Below, piece after piece: positions 51,801-64,000 of a DNA stretch of 64,000 nt. Source of the stretch: Dipylidium caninum (taxonomy: Eukaryota > Platyhelminthes > Cestoda > Cyclophyllidea > Dipylidiidae); NCBI GenBank assembly GCA_017562135.1, contig QEYB01001157.1, positions 248,001-312,000 of the forward strand. The letters run 5' to 3'. Within the stretch, counting starts at the first letter, position 1; each line of letters starts with the position of its first letter. A program made the translations under genes and the position numbers. The notes below the pieces were generated by a model. That model was not told the DNA's origin. It saw nothing but the letters and a program-made list of their open reading frames with translations, and ran no database searches.

Positions 51801-54800
51801 ACTGCTAATGAGAATGGACGTAGGGTGAATGGAGACAGTTGTAGCACATTGTTTGCTCAAGTTTGGAGGCAAAAACCAAGGCTATCGCGCGCGGTTTTTC
51901 ATTAGCAGTCTCAGCTGCCAGTGTCCGCCACCTCCCTTCAGAGTGTCGGATTAAGCTCACTCCAGGCCAGCATAACTGATTATTTTAAGTGCTCCCCGTT
52001 TAATGCAAAATAAACTTGAATTTGGGCCAAATTTGCCGCCAGTATACTGTAATGCGATTTAAGTAGTATGTCAATCAGCCGAGAGTCTGCTCATTTTCAT
52101 GCAATGTCTGAAGGAATTTTAGGGTTTTAGTATCTCCTACGAAGCTTTATATGAGAGAATAAAGCATCACGAGGTCGTAACACTCGTGCTGACCACTTTT
52201 AATGAGGCAAATCCGGTTTTATGCTGCGCCTCCTGAACCGCTATCAAAGATGGCATTTCCAGCCTTGCTCAGTCCATAACGTGGAATGTGACCTCCACCG
52301 CCCGATGACTGTCAACTTCCTCTATGTGAACAAAAAGGGTTCTGTGTGACGTCAATTGGACAGGGCATTCGCAGTAAATTGGGCGATAGACGCCTCGGGA
52401 CGTTTCAGAAATGGAGAATTGAGGCGAAACGTCGCCCTGCAGTCAGCTGAACTTCCCTCATCCCGACGCAGCAGCCCGAGAGGGGGACGAAGGCGACCTC
52501 GAGGCCACCGCCAACAAACGGAGCGAGGGGGAACAGACCAAACCGTCTCAGACAGCAGCCGGGGAGGCTGCCACAAGTCGGGCGATAAAACGATGGCGTT
52601 ACGGGGAGGCGAGAGAGAGAAAAAAATCAGTCTTACCTCTTGAGTGAGGTCGAGGAGGTCCTTGAAAAACGCCGCGAGCTCCTCATCCTGCATGTAGCCG
52701 TTGTGGTCCTCCAAAGAAAAAGGTAAACATCCTTTTAGAGTGAGGTTGAGGCAAAGTGTCTCAATCCCCTGTCATCTCCCCAGCATGACACAACACCGCT
52801 GCGCCCTGAGCTGCCTTTTCGGGATGCGATGAGGTGATTTTTCTTTAATTTGTTGTTGTCTTGACCACCCCCCACCCCCCGCCTTGACGCTGTCCAGACC
52901 GCGTCCAGACGTCATTCGCCTCCCCTCTTCCCTCGTCCCGGTCGGAGCGTGCGAAATGAACTTTTGCCTCTGGTCATTTTCCTTTTTTAGTACGCACGCT
53001 TCATGAGGTTGGATGGGCAAATTCCCTCAGGTGGTGACAACGCGACTTCTCCCTCCTGTGTGTCACCACGGACGGTCGGTCGGACGGACGAATGCCACTA
53101 TCTCGACGAGTGCCGACCGGGTGCTCAGGTTGCCAGTGGAAGCGTTTCCTTCCCCATCTTCCTTCCCCATCCAAATGGGGAGTGGAGAGCCTCCGCCTCT
53201 CCCATCTCGGGTGTCCGAGGCCCCGGAGGCGCACCAGACCGCCTCACCATGACCGCCACCCGGGCTGTAACCAGAGCTTTCACTTTCCCGTACTTTAAAA
53301 GTGCGGTTGGCCCAACTTTAACCCCCGGAGTCATTTGCTTGTGTCCCCTTCATCGTGCCTTCGTTTCATCCACCTCACCTAAAATTATTGTCTGTACTTT
53401 TGAGGAGTTCTTGTGTACCTCCTACCAAATAATCGCCCCACGACTCGAGGGAGGCCGAAGAGTCAACAGGCGTAAAGTCACAGTGGTGAAGAGGACGATG
53501 TGAGTGAGGCGGGGCTGGTGATTAAGGACAGATTATCGCGGGGAAGTGGAGGCGAAGAAGGAGGAGAAGGAGCCGAGAAGGAGGAGCCGAGGGGGGGTGG
53601 AGGAGCCGAAAAGTCGAAGGAGAACGCGATGAAAGAGGAGACGAGGGAGGAGGAGACGAGGAGGAGGAAGAGGAGGACGGGGAGGAGGAGATGAAGGAGG
53701 TGGAGTCGATGAGGAAGAAAAGGCGAGGAGGAGAAGGCGAGGTAGGCGGAGAGAGGGGAAAGAGTCAAGGAGGAAAAGAATCCGAGGAGGATGAAGAAGC
53801 GAAGGCGGAGGAGACGGAGTCAATGAGGAAGTGAAGACGAGGAGGCGGAGGTGGAGGTAGACGCGAAAGAAGAGCCTCGGAGGGGGCGGCGGAGGGGGCG
53901 GCAGAGGTCGGATTTACCTCATCGTAGTAGCTGAAGACGCGGTCAATGTCATCGTCGGTAATTTTTCCCGGACTCTTAAAAAAGGGCTTTCGGAGGAAGT
54001 TCTCCTTCACCGGCACCAGTCTAGAGAAGGCGACAAGGAGGGAAAGGAGACGACTCAACCAGTGAAACGTCATTTTCTCGGGGAGGGGAAAATCGGCTCT
54101 CGTCGGCAGGGTGCCGAGACGTCCTGAGCCGTTGTTGAGCGACTGACAGCGGCGAAGAACCTCGCAGCCGCCGCAGACGTGGGGACCCGAGGGAAAAAAG
54201 GGACCAACAGAGGCGGTGCTCGTGGGCCGCTTACCTCGCCATTTCGCTCAGTTGCAACTTTTTGTCCTTATTCTTGTCAAATATCCGCAACTGAAGGAGA
54301 CGAGAGGAGAATTCCTCGCTTGAGGACTGTCGGTGAATGTTAAGAGGCAGTGGGAGAAAACTCACGATGTTATCGGTGTACTCGATGAGTTTGTCCTCCG
54401 AAATCGTGTTGCCCTTGGGCGAGTGCTTGAACAGCTCCTTGAGGAAGTCCTGTCGGTTCGGTGGAAGGAAGCGGCCGGGAGGTGAGTAGGAAAAGCCGGG
54501 CAAGACAAAAGAAGGAATAAAAAATAGCAAATAAAAAAACACCACCTTCAATTCGTCGGCCTCGATGAAACCGCTTTTGTCCTTGTCGAAAACCTTCCAT
54601 ACCTGCAAAGGCGAAAATGCAGTCAGTCCACCGGACAGACTCGCAACCACCTGCGCCGACGGGCTTCGTCGCGAGGGATTGGGAATAGTTGGCTGGCGGG
54701 GAGGAGGCGGGCACTTCTCGGCCCGCTGGGCAGACGGTCGGGACCGAAAGGCGTCTTCTCCGCCGATGCGCAGCTTCAACACTCCTGGCAGACGTCCTTT

Positions 54801-57800
54801 GCCGGACTAGCAGCTCAGGAGGTCTTTCACCTCTCCTCGTCGGTCCGGCGCGGGCAGAGGTCCTCAGCCCCGACGTCGTCGCGGTGGCGGTCGGGTGGAT
54901 GCGGCGGGGCGAAATCTTCCCGAATGAGTGGCTCGAGGGCGTCAGGAGCCTGCCAAGTCGACTGGTCGAGTTTATAACCGCCTTCCAGAATTTTGTGGCC
55001 CTCCACTCACCCGTCGATAGGAGGGTGGTATTTCTCCCATGCCGACGCAAATTTTGGCGCTGAGAAGGGCGAATCTGGCCGAATCCCCACTTTGACGTCC
55101 TCACAACTCGTCGGGCGCCCCTAAGCGCTGCGCTGGGAGGCCCCGCGAAGCCATCGACATACGCGTCAACTGTCTTTCCGCTCGCTCCGCCTCCTTTTGC
55201 CGCAAACCGGACCCTCATCTCGACCACCTCGGACGATCGTCGGGGCGCGGCGTGGAAGATTCCCCGCCGTCGTGTGCCCGACAGTCGGCGCTTTCACGGC
55301 ATTGTTGGACGAGAAGTCGAGTGGTAGCCTTTCACCCTCAACGCCGACGTCCCTTCAAAATCTCCTTCCATCCTCTCAGCTAACTGGACGTTTTCCAACC
55401 CCTTTTGCGGCAGGAAACCTTCTCAGTCCGGATGTCCTCATCGGAATGGACAAATTCCCATCTAGCAGCTTGCAGCTCATCGTGGAAGTCAGTCAGAAAT
55501 GTGGATTCTTCGCCTCTTTCCGAATGGATAAACCTTTCCGGCTTGCCACTATTTCCTTCTCTCGTGGGGAGTTCCTTTGCTGAGACGGTGTGTGTTAGCC
55601 ACCGCCCACACGGGACGAAGTCAAAAAGGTAGAAGAAAAAGGAAAAGGAGGAGGAGGAGTGGACTCCTGAACTCGGTCCGCGGGTCCACGACCCCCTCCC
55701 CCCAGTGGAAGGGGATTTTCGCCCTGACCGGGGAGAAGGGCAGTAAAAAGTGGACGAAACGTGGCACTTACTCGCATGAAATCCACACTGGAGTGGACGA
55801 ACTGTTCGCGGAAGAAGAGGAAGATGAACTCCTCCTCCGTCGGAAGGAGTTGGGCGAGCTGTGAAAGGGGAGAAAACGCACAGTCGAGGTAGTCGACTGG
55901 TCTCTGTAATCCTCGAAACCTCAAACCCGACAAAAGGATGTGGTTGATGACAGCTTGTCAACCCCCTTGTCACGCCGACTACTTTTTCGCCTCGTCTGTC
56001 ACTGAGGCAGTTTGGATGGTTGCCACACTCTTCAACCGTATTTCGTCCACACCTTTCTGGTTAATAAGTTTTTATTTCGCCTTTTTGTCAGGCGAAACCG
56101 CCTCGACACTTGACTCTGAGTTCTCCACTCTCCGTCGCCTCGGCCACCTCTGTCCGTTGCGCGTCTCCTCGACCGGGAGGATCTGGCCGAGGCTGTGGGC
56201 CCTCGTAAGCGTCACCCCGCTGAGTCGGTCGCTCTGTGGAATGTGGCCCAGAAATTTCGCCTCATGCGGGGAAGGGGACGGATCTCCTGGAAGGCGGTCG
56301 GAGAAAACTGTCCTTCTTCGACCGTGTTGGCCTCATGGAGGCGTCTCGTCCGCCAGCAGCAGGGTCGACGCGGTCTCCTGCCACCGAACTCGAAAGCCGC
56401 CAGGGAAACAGCCGAAGGTAGAGAGAGACTCTGCGCCGTTTTAGTTGACATTTTAGAGGAGACCGAGGCCAGCAGCCGCCTCCACGAACGGTCAGGCTCC
56501 ACTCTCCGCCTTCTTCCAGCCCCGAGTTCTCGGTGAACCTCGAGGCGTCGCCCAGCCGGCGGCTGGTCCGACCGACGCGCCCGGTGGCCGCGGCGTCTTC
56601 GTCTGGCTGTGGTCGAAGTGTCGTTGGAGGTTCTCGTTGCTGTTCTGCCTTGAACGGCGACTTACCTCGTCCATCCTGCAGTCGCACTGCTTCTTTCCAA
56701 GGAAATGGCGGCGGGGAGGGGTAGAAAAGGGGCGCGGGGGGGGGCGGACAAGGGCAATTTGTTTTATCTTGGTACAATAAAATGTCCCCAGGGGCAGTTT
56801 TATCGCCTTCGCGAGCAAAAGACGAATGCCCCTTTCAGCCCCGTGGCGTGGGTGCGTGGGCATGGCAACTAACCTCGGCAATGTCGATGCGATCGTCCTC
56901 GTTCTTGTCGAGACTCTCCCGCAGCTCCTTTGTCAACTGGTCGATCTCCTCCTCGAGCATCCGCTAAAAGTCGACTCAAACCTGTCACTCTGGCCCGGGG
57001 GGCGGAGAACGTCTCCCCGCCGGGAACAGGGGGCCCTGGGGGCTCCGGGGGGGGGGGTCGGGGGGGGAGGGGGCTAATTGCAGAAGGTTATTCCACCCAC
57101 CTGTTTCAGGTCGTCGGGAATGATAGCGTCGAGGAGTTCGCTGAAGAAGAGGTGCATCTCGTCGCCTTCAATGAATCCATTGCCTGGAAATGAGGGAGAA
57201 CCACACGAAAATGGCTACTCGTTCGCATCTTCTGTCGCCTATGAATCCTTTTCACACCGGAATCGCTCTTCCCATCCGCCCCCGTCCCCGCCGCCTCTCC
57301 GCCCCCCCCTACCCTCGTCAGGTTCCAGCTTCACGGATTTTGGCCAGCCTCTGCGTGACTGCTGCCCTCTGCTTCTGTGATGCCCACAAAGTACTGCCGC
57401 CTCGTGTCGAACTTTCACTGGAAACGACAGTTTTATAGACGCTGCTCTCGCTCTCGGCCACTAAGTTGGACCCGATTTTTTAGCCAAAATGAGAGGAAAT
57501 TTTTTCCTTCGCGCACGGAGACCAGGTCCAGCGGTGGACAGGGCGGCAGACGTGCTGGCCAAGTGCAGAAGCATGAAAAGGGAAGTGACAATTCTGCCTA
57601 GACGGCTTCTCGTGGCGATGAAGACGAAGAGACGAGAAGCGGACGCGGAGAAGTGGCGTGGCCGGTGCAGTCGTCGAGCCTGGACGACCCGTGGAGGCTT
57701 GCGGGACGTGGAGTTGGATGATGCCGGCTTGAGGAGGCTCATTCGCCCTCCCACCGCTCCAGGAAACTGGGAGATGGAGACACGACGACCAGAAGCAACG

Positions 57801-59245
57801 GCCACAGGGCCAAAACCAGCCGACCACGGAAGACAAGTGAATCTCGATGGGTGGAAGTGGCGGATATTCGGCACTACTCCGGCGGAGGCTTCAACCGACT
57901 CACTCCGGCCGTCCGAGTCCACGGATCGCCGGGAGTTCACACCGAGGCAGGGCGGATTCGCCGTCGTCTGCCATGTTAGCAGCCACGTAGCCGAAAAGAC
58001 GCCAAAAGCGACTTTTAACAGAAGGTTGACGACGCGGAGTCAGACGTCGTCTCACCAAAGCATCTAGGACGTGGAGACGCCACTTCCGACACCACATTCG
58101 CCGCCTGGATAGAAGTGTATGGGCGCGAGAAAAGTCAGTCTGCACCGCAAAGTTGTCCGCTCTCTACATTGAGAAGCATTTCTCTTGACTGGGGTTGCGT
58201 GTTTCCTCCTCGTGCAACCTCGTCGACGCTTCCCTTATTTTACGAGGAGGAGGCAATTAATTAAGCGCCTCCCAGTGGGTTGGAGGCTCAGCCTCGGCCA
58301 GCAGCTCGTGGACGAGCGAGGCGGCGGCAAGATGCGGACGCCGGAAGGGCGGGAGGCGGCCGAACGGAGGAGAGCACCGCTGCAGGCCACTTCAACCAGA
58401 GCGGCGGCGGAAAGGGCTGTCAACTCGTGGAATAAGGGGCGAAAAACGGTCAATGTGGCGCTTGACAGTGGGAGAGCCTTCTCTCGGCCTTTCTGCTCCC
58501 CAGCGCCGGGGAAAAGGCGACATTAGGGAAATGAGCGCCAAGAAGATGTCGTTGGAGCAGAAGAAGGCGTTGAAGGCGGCGTCAGAGGCGAAGTGGCCGA
58601 AATATTCGCCTTGGCAGCGGCGAGGAGTCGCAATTCCGTCGGCGGAGGTGGAAGCTGTTGTGGCAGCCGGTAAGTGGGCGAAATGCATGCCTCCGCGCCA
58701 TCGAGCTGGACTTGCGGAGGTGGCGGTGCTCCGAATGTCTTCGAACTGTCTTCCGTCCCTCCGCTGTGGCACGAGACCGTCAAAACCGCCCCAGACGAGC
58801 GTCAGCGGAGACGAAGTCCTCGGAAAAGAAGCCTAACGCGCCCAGCCACCCGCCCCCGGCGGCCGAGGATAGCAATTTTTCAGTAGACCGAAACGCGGGG
58901 TACCGAACGCCGAAGGAGACTCGCGAGTTAAAAGGCACCAAGTCGACTTCATTCCCCCTCTGCCTCGCCTCGCCTCGTCTGGGCCTTCCGCCCTGCGCCG
59001 CCCCGTGATTTGCAGGCGGATGCGGTGCCAGCGAGCGATGCGGTCGCCGCGGATGGGATAATGGGCCCATGAGGGGAGGAGGGTGGCCACTCACCATCGC
59101 GATCGTAGCGGAGCCAAACATCGGCAAACTGCTCGGCCGAGACGTGGCGGAATTTGAGTTCCTTCTCGTCGAAGTAGTCCTTCAGCAGGTTGCCCTGGCG
59201 TGTCTGCGGTGCACACTGGCCGAGGACAGGCTCGCTGGCTGTCAT
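48855..59245 (-). CDS. Calbindin-type calcium-binding protein with six EF-hands (calbindin-32/calretinin family)
   Basis: Ten exons: 59245-59095 (ATG MTASEPVLGQ), 57183-57101, 56963-56874, 55858-55772, 54602-54546, 54449-54366, 54290-54235, 54020-53918, 52708-52637, 48989-48855 (TGA). Phases agree at every join; about 305 residues, normal for the family. It is a cytosolic Ca2+ buffer and sensor typical of neurons and muscle. EF loops in order: DRDGNGFIEGDE, DKNEDDRIDIAE, DKDKSGFIEADE, DKNKDKKLQLSE, DEDHNGYMQDEE, DADKDGKIYIDE. The linkers LAQLLPTEEEF and ARLVPVKENF match calretinin LAQILPTEENF and SRLLPVQENF. Loops 1, 3, 5 and 6 look canonical. Loops 2 and 4 lack the position-6 Gly (Asp and Lys instead). 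The introns split most EF-hands internally (for example between RDG and NGF in EF1), and the largest are 48990-52636, 52709-53917 and 57184-59094. Neighbours are functionally unrelated except that the nearby choline transporter is also neuronal. Confidence 0.95.
50651..50674. repeat. Short perfect inverted repeat in a calbindin intron
   Basis: Arms CTACTTAAAT and ATTTAAGTAG (50651-50660 and 50665-50674) separated by GAGA. It would form a 10-bp hairpin in RNA or single-stranded DNA. It lies in the last calbindin intron. No larger mobile-element structure was seen around it. Confidence 0.6.
53535..53910. repeat. Purine-rich (GAGGAR)n low-complexity tract
   Basis: Nearly 400 bases on the plus strand made mostly of GAG, GGA and GAA units with few pyrimidines. 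It sits in the calbindin intron between exons 54020-53918 and 52708-52637 and ends within a few bases of the EF5 exon, so on the transcript it forms a long pyrimidine-rich stretch just after that exon's donor. Confidence 0.75.
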
Positions 59246-59378
59246 GCTCCCGGCACTTGTGTCTTCCTCTTCTTCTTCTCCTCCACCTCCGCCTCCGCCG
59301 CCTGCTTCCTCCGCTCCTCCGCCTACCTGACTCGTCCGCTCCTCTCCTAACGCCAGCGCGCGCGCTCACGCACTCACT

Positions 59379-59380
59379 CA

Positions 59381-59427
<47 letters not shown>

Positions 59428-59428
59428 G
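59379..59428. repeat. (ACGC)n tetranucleotide microsatellite
   Basis: About twelve ACGC units just upstream (on the minus strand) of the calbindin start codon at 59245, so probably in its 5' UTR or promoter. Flanked by alternating CG dinucleotides on both sides. Confidence 0.9.
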
Positions 59429-60913
59429 TCCACCCACGCACAAACGTTCTCACGCATGCGCGCGCGCGGGCACGGCGGGAGCGTTTGAGAGGCCAAACGG
59501 GGCATATTTCGTGCCGCAGAACATTCCGGAAGAGGCAGAGAAGAGAGAGAAGGAGTTGGAAAGTGGTTTGGCCACCAGTGGCACCGCCTCGGCAATCTCG
59601 AGGGTTGTCCTCCCTCCGTCCAGTGTCGTGAAGGCGGTGGACTCCGAAGCGAATCGCCCCCTCGTTACGCAGTCAGGTGACGTTTTAACCGACTGTCAAG
59701 TCTGAGACGTCTACGCACTTTCTAACTAGTCAGCGAAAGTAAAAAATGGGCTGGAGGCTCTGCCTTCCCACGTGATGCAAATGGGGCGCCAGGCCTTCCT
59801 CCCCGGCCGAGCGACTCGAGTGAAGAAGGTTTTCGGTGCAATTTTGTCCAAGTACTCATTAGATGGTTAAAGCCTACCTCGGAGTCGCTCTCCTCCTCGC
59901 GTAATTACCTCCTCCGCCTGCTCGGCTGGGGATTTGGTCACCGTCAAGTCGTGGCAAGAGGAAAATGAGTTGCTGTCTTCCACGAGGGAGGTCATTTAGC
60001 CGGCGGCGGCGGCGATGGCTGCGGAGGAGGAGGAGGAGGAGAGGGAAAAAAGCGGGTCGTGTTAACCGCTCCTCGACAATTTACTGCCCTTCCGCCCCTG
60101 CCACTGCGACAAGATAAACGGCAACACTTGTGTTTTGGTCTGAGGGGAGGCGGTGCTTTCGACAACACCGTCGGTGGTCAACTCGATCAGCTTCTTAGGC
60201 GTAACCGTCCCCTTCGCCCTGGCCGCCCGCTCCTCCGCGAGTCCTCCTCTTGAAAGTCTGGCCTCCATCGGGTTTGTTGAAGGACCGCCTGGAGATGGGG
60301 AGAAGACAGAGCTCCGCCCACGCCAGGAGGCTTTCCGGACTCCCTCGAGGCCTCGCGAGTGGAATAAGCCGCTGACTGCTGGACTGGACTGACTTCCCGG
60401 CCACAGGGCGTGGCTGAAGAGAAGACTGAAATGCACCGCCTCGTCCCCGACTAGGTGGAAGCTGCTATGCGCCAGAGAATGTCCCCATCGGAGCTGGCGT
60501 TTCCTGGCGAGCGCCGAGACTTGCGTCAAGTCGTTGTCCGGAACCGGCGAAAAGGTCGAACGGAGTGGAGAAGAAATCGCCTTCCACCATGGAAATCAGC
60601 GTCCACCCCCATAATCGACGTCTTCTGCCCCCGTGGAGGCGTTGACGGCGCGTGAAAGAAGGTTGACGCGGCGGAGACAGCATGTTTGGATTGCTTCGGC
60701 CGAATCCGACGGGCAGGGAAGTCGCCAAGAGGACGGGCGAGAGCCCAAAATCGCGCCACTTCGATTCGACGAGGCGAAGAGTGGCCGAAAAGAGTCCTCC
60801 CGGCGCTGCCGCCCCCGCCGCCCCCGGGCCGCGCGGCGTCGAGTGCCTCCTGACGCTTAGGGAAGTCGCAGAGAGACACCGGTGTCGAGGTCAGCCTCCA
60901 CCGCCCCGTCTGC

Positions 60914-61020
60914 ATTTGCATAATCCACAAACGCCCATTCGGGGCGCTCCGAACTGGCGGAGGCGGAGACTGAGGCGGAGGCAGCGGAGGCGTTCAAGTC
61001 GACTCGATGCTTATTTGCAT
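60914..61020. promoter_or_regulatory. Pair of octamer (ATTTGCAT) motifs
   Basis: Exact ATTTGCAT at 60914-60921 and 61013-61020, 99 nt apart, about 1.7 kb upstream of the calbindin start. ATTTGCAT is the classical POU-domain factor site. That they control calbindin is an inference from position. Confidence 0.3.
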
Positions 61021-64000
61021 ATGAAATACGAGCAGCCAGTCTCGTGAGGTACAACTTTTAGGGAGGAGAAGAAGAAACGCGCGCGCGAGGCAGAGAGAAG
61101 AGCAGTGGAACCTGCAACGGGCTGTCGCATTGACTTCAGTAAGGCTTTTTTGCCCACCCTTACAGGCGGTGGATTAATTAGCCCCGCTTGTCTCTTCAAT
61201 CAACGTCGCACTTTCCATCCAACCGCCACCGCCTCATTCTAATCAGCATTATACCGCCAGCAGCATCGCTGTCACTACCGTCGTTGGCCCTTCGTCCTCC
61301 TCCCGCCACCATCAGCATCACCAACACTGTCGGCGCCGTCGTCGTCGCCTCCTTCTCCCCCCCCTCGCCGCCATCACCGCCTCTGCCTCGTCCCTCGTCG
61401 TCATCACCAGCGCCGTCAGGGCTGCCGCCGCCACCACCGCCTCCATCGCCACCGCCACTGACGAGTCGAGTGGCAGGCGCCTCGGCATGTAGAGCTTGAA
61501 AAACTGGCGCTAATTCAGTCAAAAGATCGGTGTTAGCGATTTTGTCCTCCTTCCGCCCCCGGAAAACTCGTGGCGGGGAAGAGCGAAACGCCACTCGACG
61601 GTGGATGGCAGCGCGAATGGCCGGAGGGTGGACAGCCTGCCCACTTGGCTGAAAAAGTTGCATTGTGCCCTATGTTTTTTCGGCCAAGCATCACTTTTAA
61701 ACGCTTACTTCGGCCACTTTTGCGCCGCCAGTCGCGAGGGCTGAAACGGGCGGCCGACAAATCGCCTCTCGGGTGGGAGAAGTCGGAGAGGAGGACGTTG
61801 CCGCGAATGGCTACCACCTTTCAACGTTGACTGTGTCAGGACCAAAGAATTCCTTCTCCAACCGGTGCACCAGGTGGAGGAGGAGTAAGAAGGCGACTCC
61901 ACCTCGGAATCTCAGCTGTGAAGCCCTCCACCGAGGTTTTGACCCAAGAGGAGCCTCAGGGCCGTCGCGGTGGCATTTTGTGCCACCGCATCAAGCCCGG
62001 CGCCCCGCCTTTTCCTCCATCGAAGACGAGGCCGACGAAATCGCCTTCTCAACGCTACATTCAAGCAGACTCGAAGAGTCCCGTTTTAATTTGGACGCCT
62101 GTGGGTTGTCCTGCGGCATCAATTTAATTCAGTTGTTTCCGGTGGTCAGGGAGATCTTGTCAGTGTCACGGTAACATGGAGGTCGTCAGGAGCCCGCGGT
62201 TGCCAGTCCGCCTTGAAAGGGGCCTCGCAAATCCCACAACTACGCCCTTGCCCCGCCATCCGCCACCGCCTTCGCCGCACTGCCACGAAGACGGTCCACA
62301 GCCTCGTCTGTTCCCAGCTGGCCACTTTTTAGCGGCTGTGGCGTGTGGCGAAACGTCCGGCGCGGCCGAAAAAAGCTTCCCCAGAAGTGGTACACAGTTG
62401 GGCTTTAAGCCAGGACCGTTGTGAGAGGCCGGGCTGAACAAAAAGCACCAATAAAGCTGGATTTATTGACAAGTGAAACGAGTGCATAAGGGAGTTTTGG
62501 GGCGGACCGTTTAGAAGCCACAGAATGGCATTTCATTGTTCAGTTTTGGCGGGGCAGAAAAGCACGGCTTATGTGAGATGCACCAATAAAACTTTTCGGG
62601 GAGGCCATTCACTTGCCAACTAGGACGCTTGTTGAGAGGCTGGACGAAGTGACTCGCTACCAAACCGTCTGACTACGTCATTCGATGAACTGTGAACAGA
62701 GTTTCCAGCCCGAGGGCGTTTTTACTGGTCCCAAGAGTCTACGCCAGCCGCCACGGTAGCCGACACTCGCGGTGCGTGGACCGCTCGGGACAAAAGGCAT
62801 GGCTGCGTGGAGGTGTGTGGACTCCGGTTCTGGTGGCGGTAGAATCCCGTTAGAGGCTGCACCGTAGTTTTCGCCTCGGTATCCTGCGGTTTTCAGTCCG
62901 AGTACACAGGGAGTGGCGCCTCCGCCTCCTCGAGCGCATTCACCCCGAGTATTTTGCCTCTTAGAGAAGGACATCATCCGCTCTCCCACGAATGAGAATT
63001 TAGCGGCTTCTTTTGCTTTCAGATGGTCATGTCCGTCGGGCGACGCTACTCCAACGTGGCTACAAACTCCAGCTCTCCATACTTAATCCCTGCCTGGTCA
63101 GATCTCCTGTGCAGCAGCATCCGTATTACTTATTTATAATAGTCCGATGGTGTGCCCTAATATCATAAATCAGGCAGCTTCAGTTTAGTAGTTGCCTTCT
63201 GGAGTCCGCCCGCAGGCAGACACACCCCTGCCGGGTGGGATTGCAGCCTCCCACATAGTCTCAGTCCACCGCATCGCGGAGAGGACTTCGACCTGCCATT
63301 GGGGAGGGATTCTCGAGGGCCCAAACCGAAGCGGCGGCGAAGCAATGCAAAGTCTGCTTGCGTGGAGACAGTGGGGAGGACTTTATTATTACACCGCCTT
63401 CTGAGACTGAAACGACATCAATGATTATCTATAAGTTCTGTTATGATTATCTTGCTACTTATTAATGGCGAGTAGTTAATGTTTTGTAATGAGTCTGAGA
63501 TATTTTATGCGTTCCCACCCGATTCGCTTTTGTGACTCTCAACAAATAGTATCTGCGCCTTTCTCCCTTTCTTAGTGGCGCCTTGCAAAACTTCAGTTCC
63601 GGCCACCAAGTTATCTCGCGCCTGCTCGATTTCTTCTGTCACGATGCGTTCTTCATGTTTTTAAAGGGATCAAAGACAGAAAGCCTGTCTCACCCCGGTC
63701 GCGTGACAACCCTAGTCTTGTCATAGTTGCCACTCGGCTACCGTTTGTTGCTCTGCTCTTCGGGGGTGCCTAAACGGTCACACGCCATTGCAAACAACGG
63801 GGAGGTGATACGCAAAAGTAAAAACCGCAAATTTCCCGATGATTTTCTTTATCTTCCATGCTAAAAGGCCGGGCTTAAGAGCCAAAAATCATGCACTGAA
63901 ATTCGGGTTAGTAAGAAAATGGCGTCGTAGTTGTGAGGCCGTTTCATTCCCGTCGCGTAATTAGAGACCACAAATCATCGACCAAAGGGTTCATATCACG

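Larger units (their letters stand above)
59246..64000. other. GC-rich region upstream of calbindin
   Basis: About 4.75 kb on the promoter side of calbindin. It has many open frames on both strands, a by-product of high GC content, and trinucleotide-like tracts (about 60001-60050; 61240-61480). Two octamer motifs lie near 60914 and 61013. Two AATAAA motifs occur on the plus strand (about 62447 and 62582), which could mark a 3' end of an unrecognised transcript. A minus-strand stretch at about 61500-61560 (LTELAPVFQALHAEAPATR) looks protein-like, but I cannot link it to a gene. Beyond 63000 I see nothing. Confidence 0.45.

Noticed and set aside
56640..56780. Candidate calbindin exon with a good donor (CGAG/gtaagt near 56664, minus strand)
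   Set aside because: The flanking exons 56963-56874 and 55858-55772 already join in phase and match the family without any gap, so an extra exon would break the EF2 linker.
61196..61663. Gly/Asp-rich minus-strand protein
   Set aside because: Most of it is the translation of a trinucleotide-like tract; the short non-repetitive part (about 61500-61560) is too little to call a gene.

Overview
This is a nuclear genomic window from an invertebrate animal. The genes have many small exons, GT-AG (once GC-AG) introns, AATAAA signals, and animal-specific families: receptor tyrosine phosphatase, polycystin/REJ, choline transporter, six-EF-hand calbindin. The mix of compact introns, GC-rich coding exons and AT-rich spacers fits a flatworm (tapeworm or fluke), but that is an inference; the sequence alone proves only a metazoan.

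Layout. 1-540 (-): 5' part of a probable m6A methyltransferase METTL3. 3648-10023 (+): receptor tyrosine-phosphatase-like protein with fibronectin-type ectodomain, one TM helix and one degenerate PTP domain. 10914-18127 (-): TMTC3, an ER O-mannosyltransferase with TPRs. 21693-28617 (+): polycystin-1/REJ-like receptor with PKD/REJ, GAIN/GPS and one TM segment. 30500-33514 (-): SLC5A7, the high-affinity choline transporter, complete. 38727-44011 (-): PDAP1-like phosphoprotein. 48855-59245 (-): six-EF-hand calbindin, complete. METTL3/RPTP and TMTC3/polycystin are divergent pairs; RPTP/TMTC3 and polycystin/SLC5A7 have convergent 3' ends; the last three genes lie in tandem on the minus strand. The rest is intron and spacer with microsatellites. 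I saw no tRNA, rRNA, CRISPR array or recognisable transposon.

Exon boundaries were derived by hand from splice sites, phase continuity and family alignment. Nearly all joins keep phase. Three exons carry a single-base frame disturbance (one in TMTC3, two in the polycystin gene) inside otherwise well-preserved coding sequence, which points to assembly indels more than to pseudogenes.

The genes are not a pathway. The most interesting biology is that two surface receptors appear to have lost their signature chemistry: the phosphatase lacks its catalytic cysteine, and the polycystin-like receptor lacks the GPS cleavage triad and ends right after its first TM segment, without PLAT or channel. No clearly new system was found.
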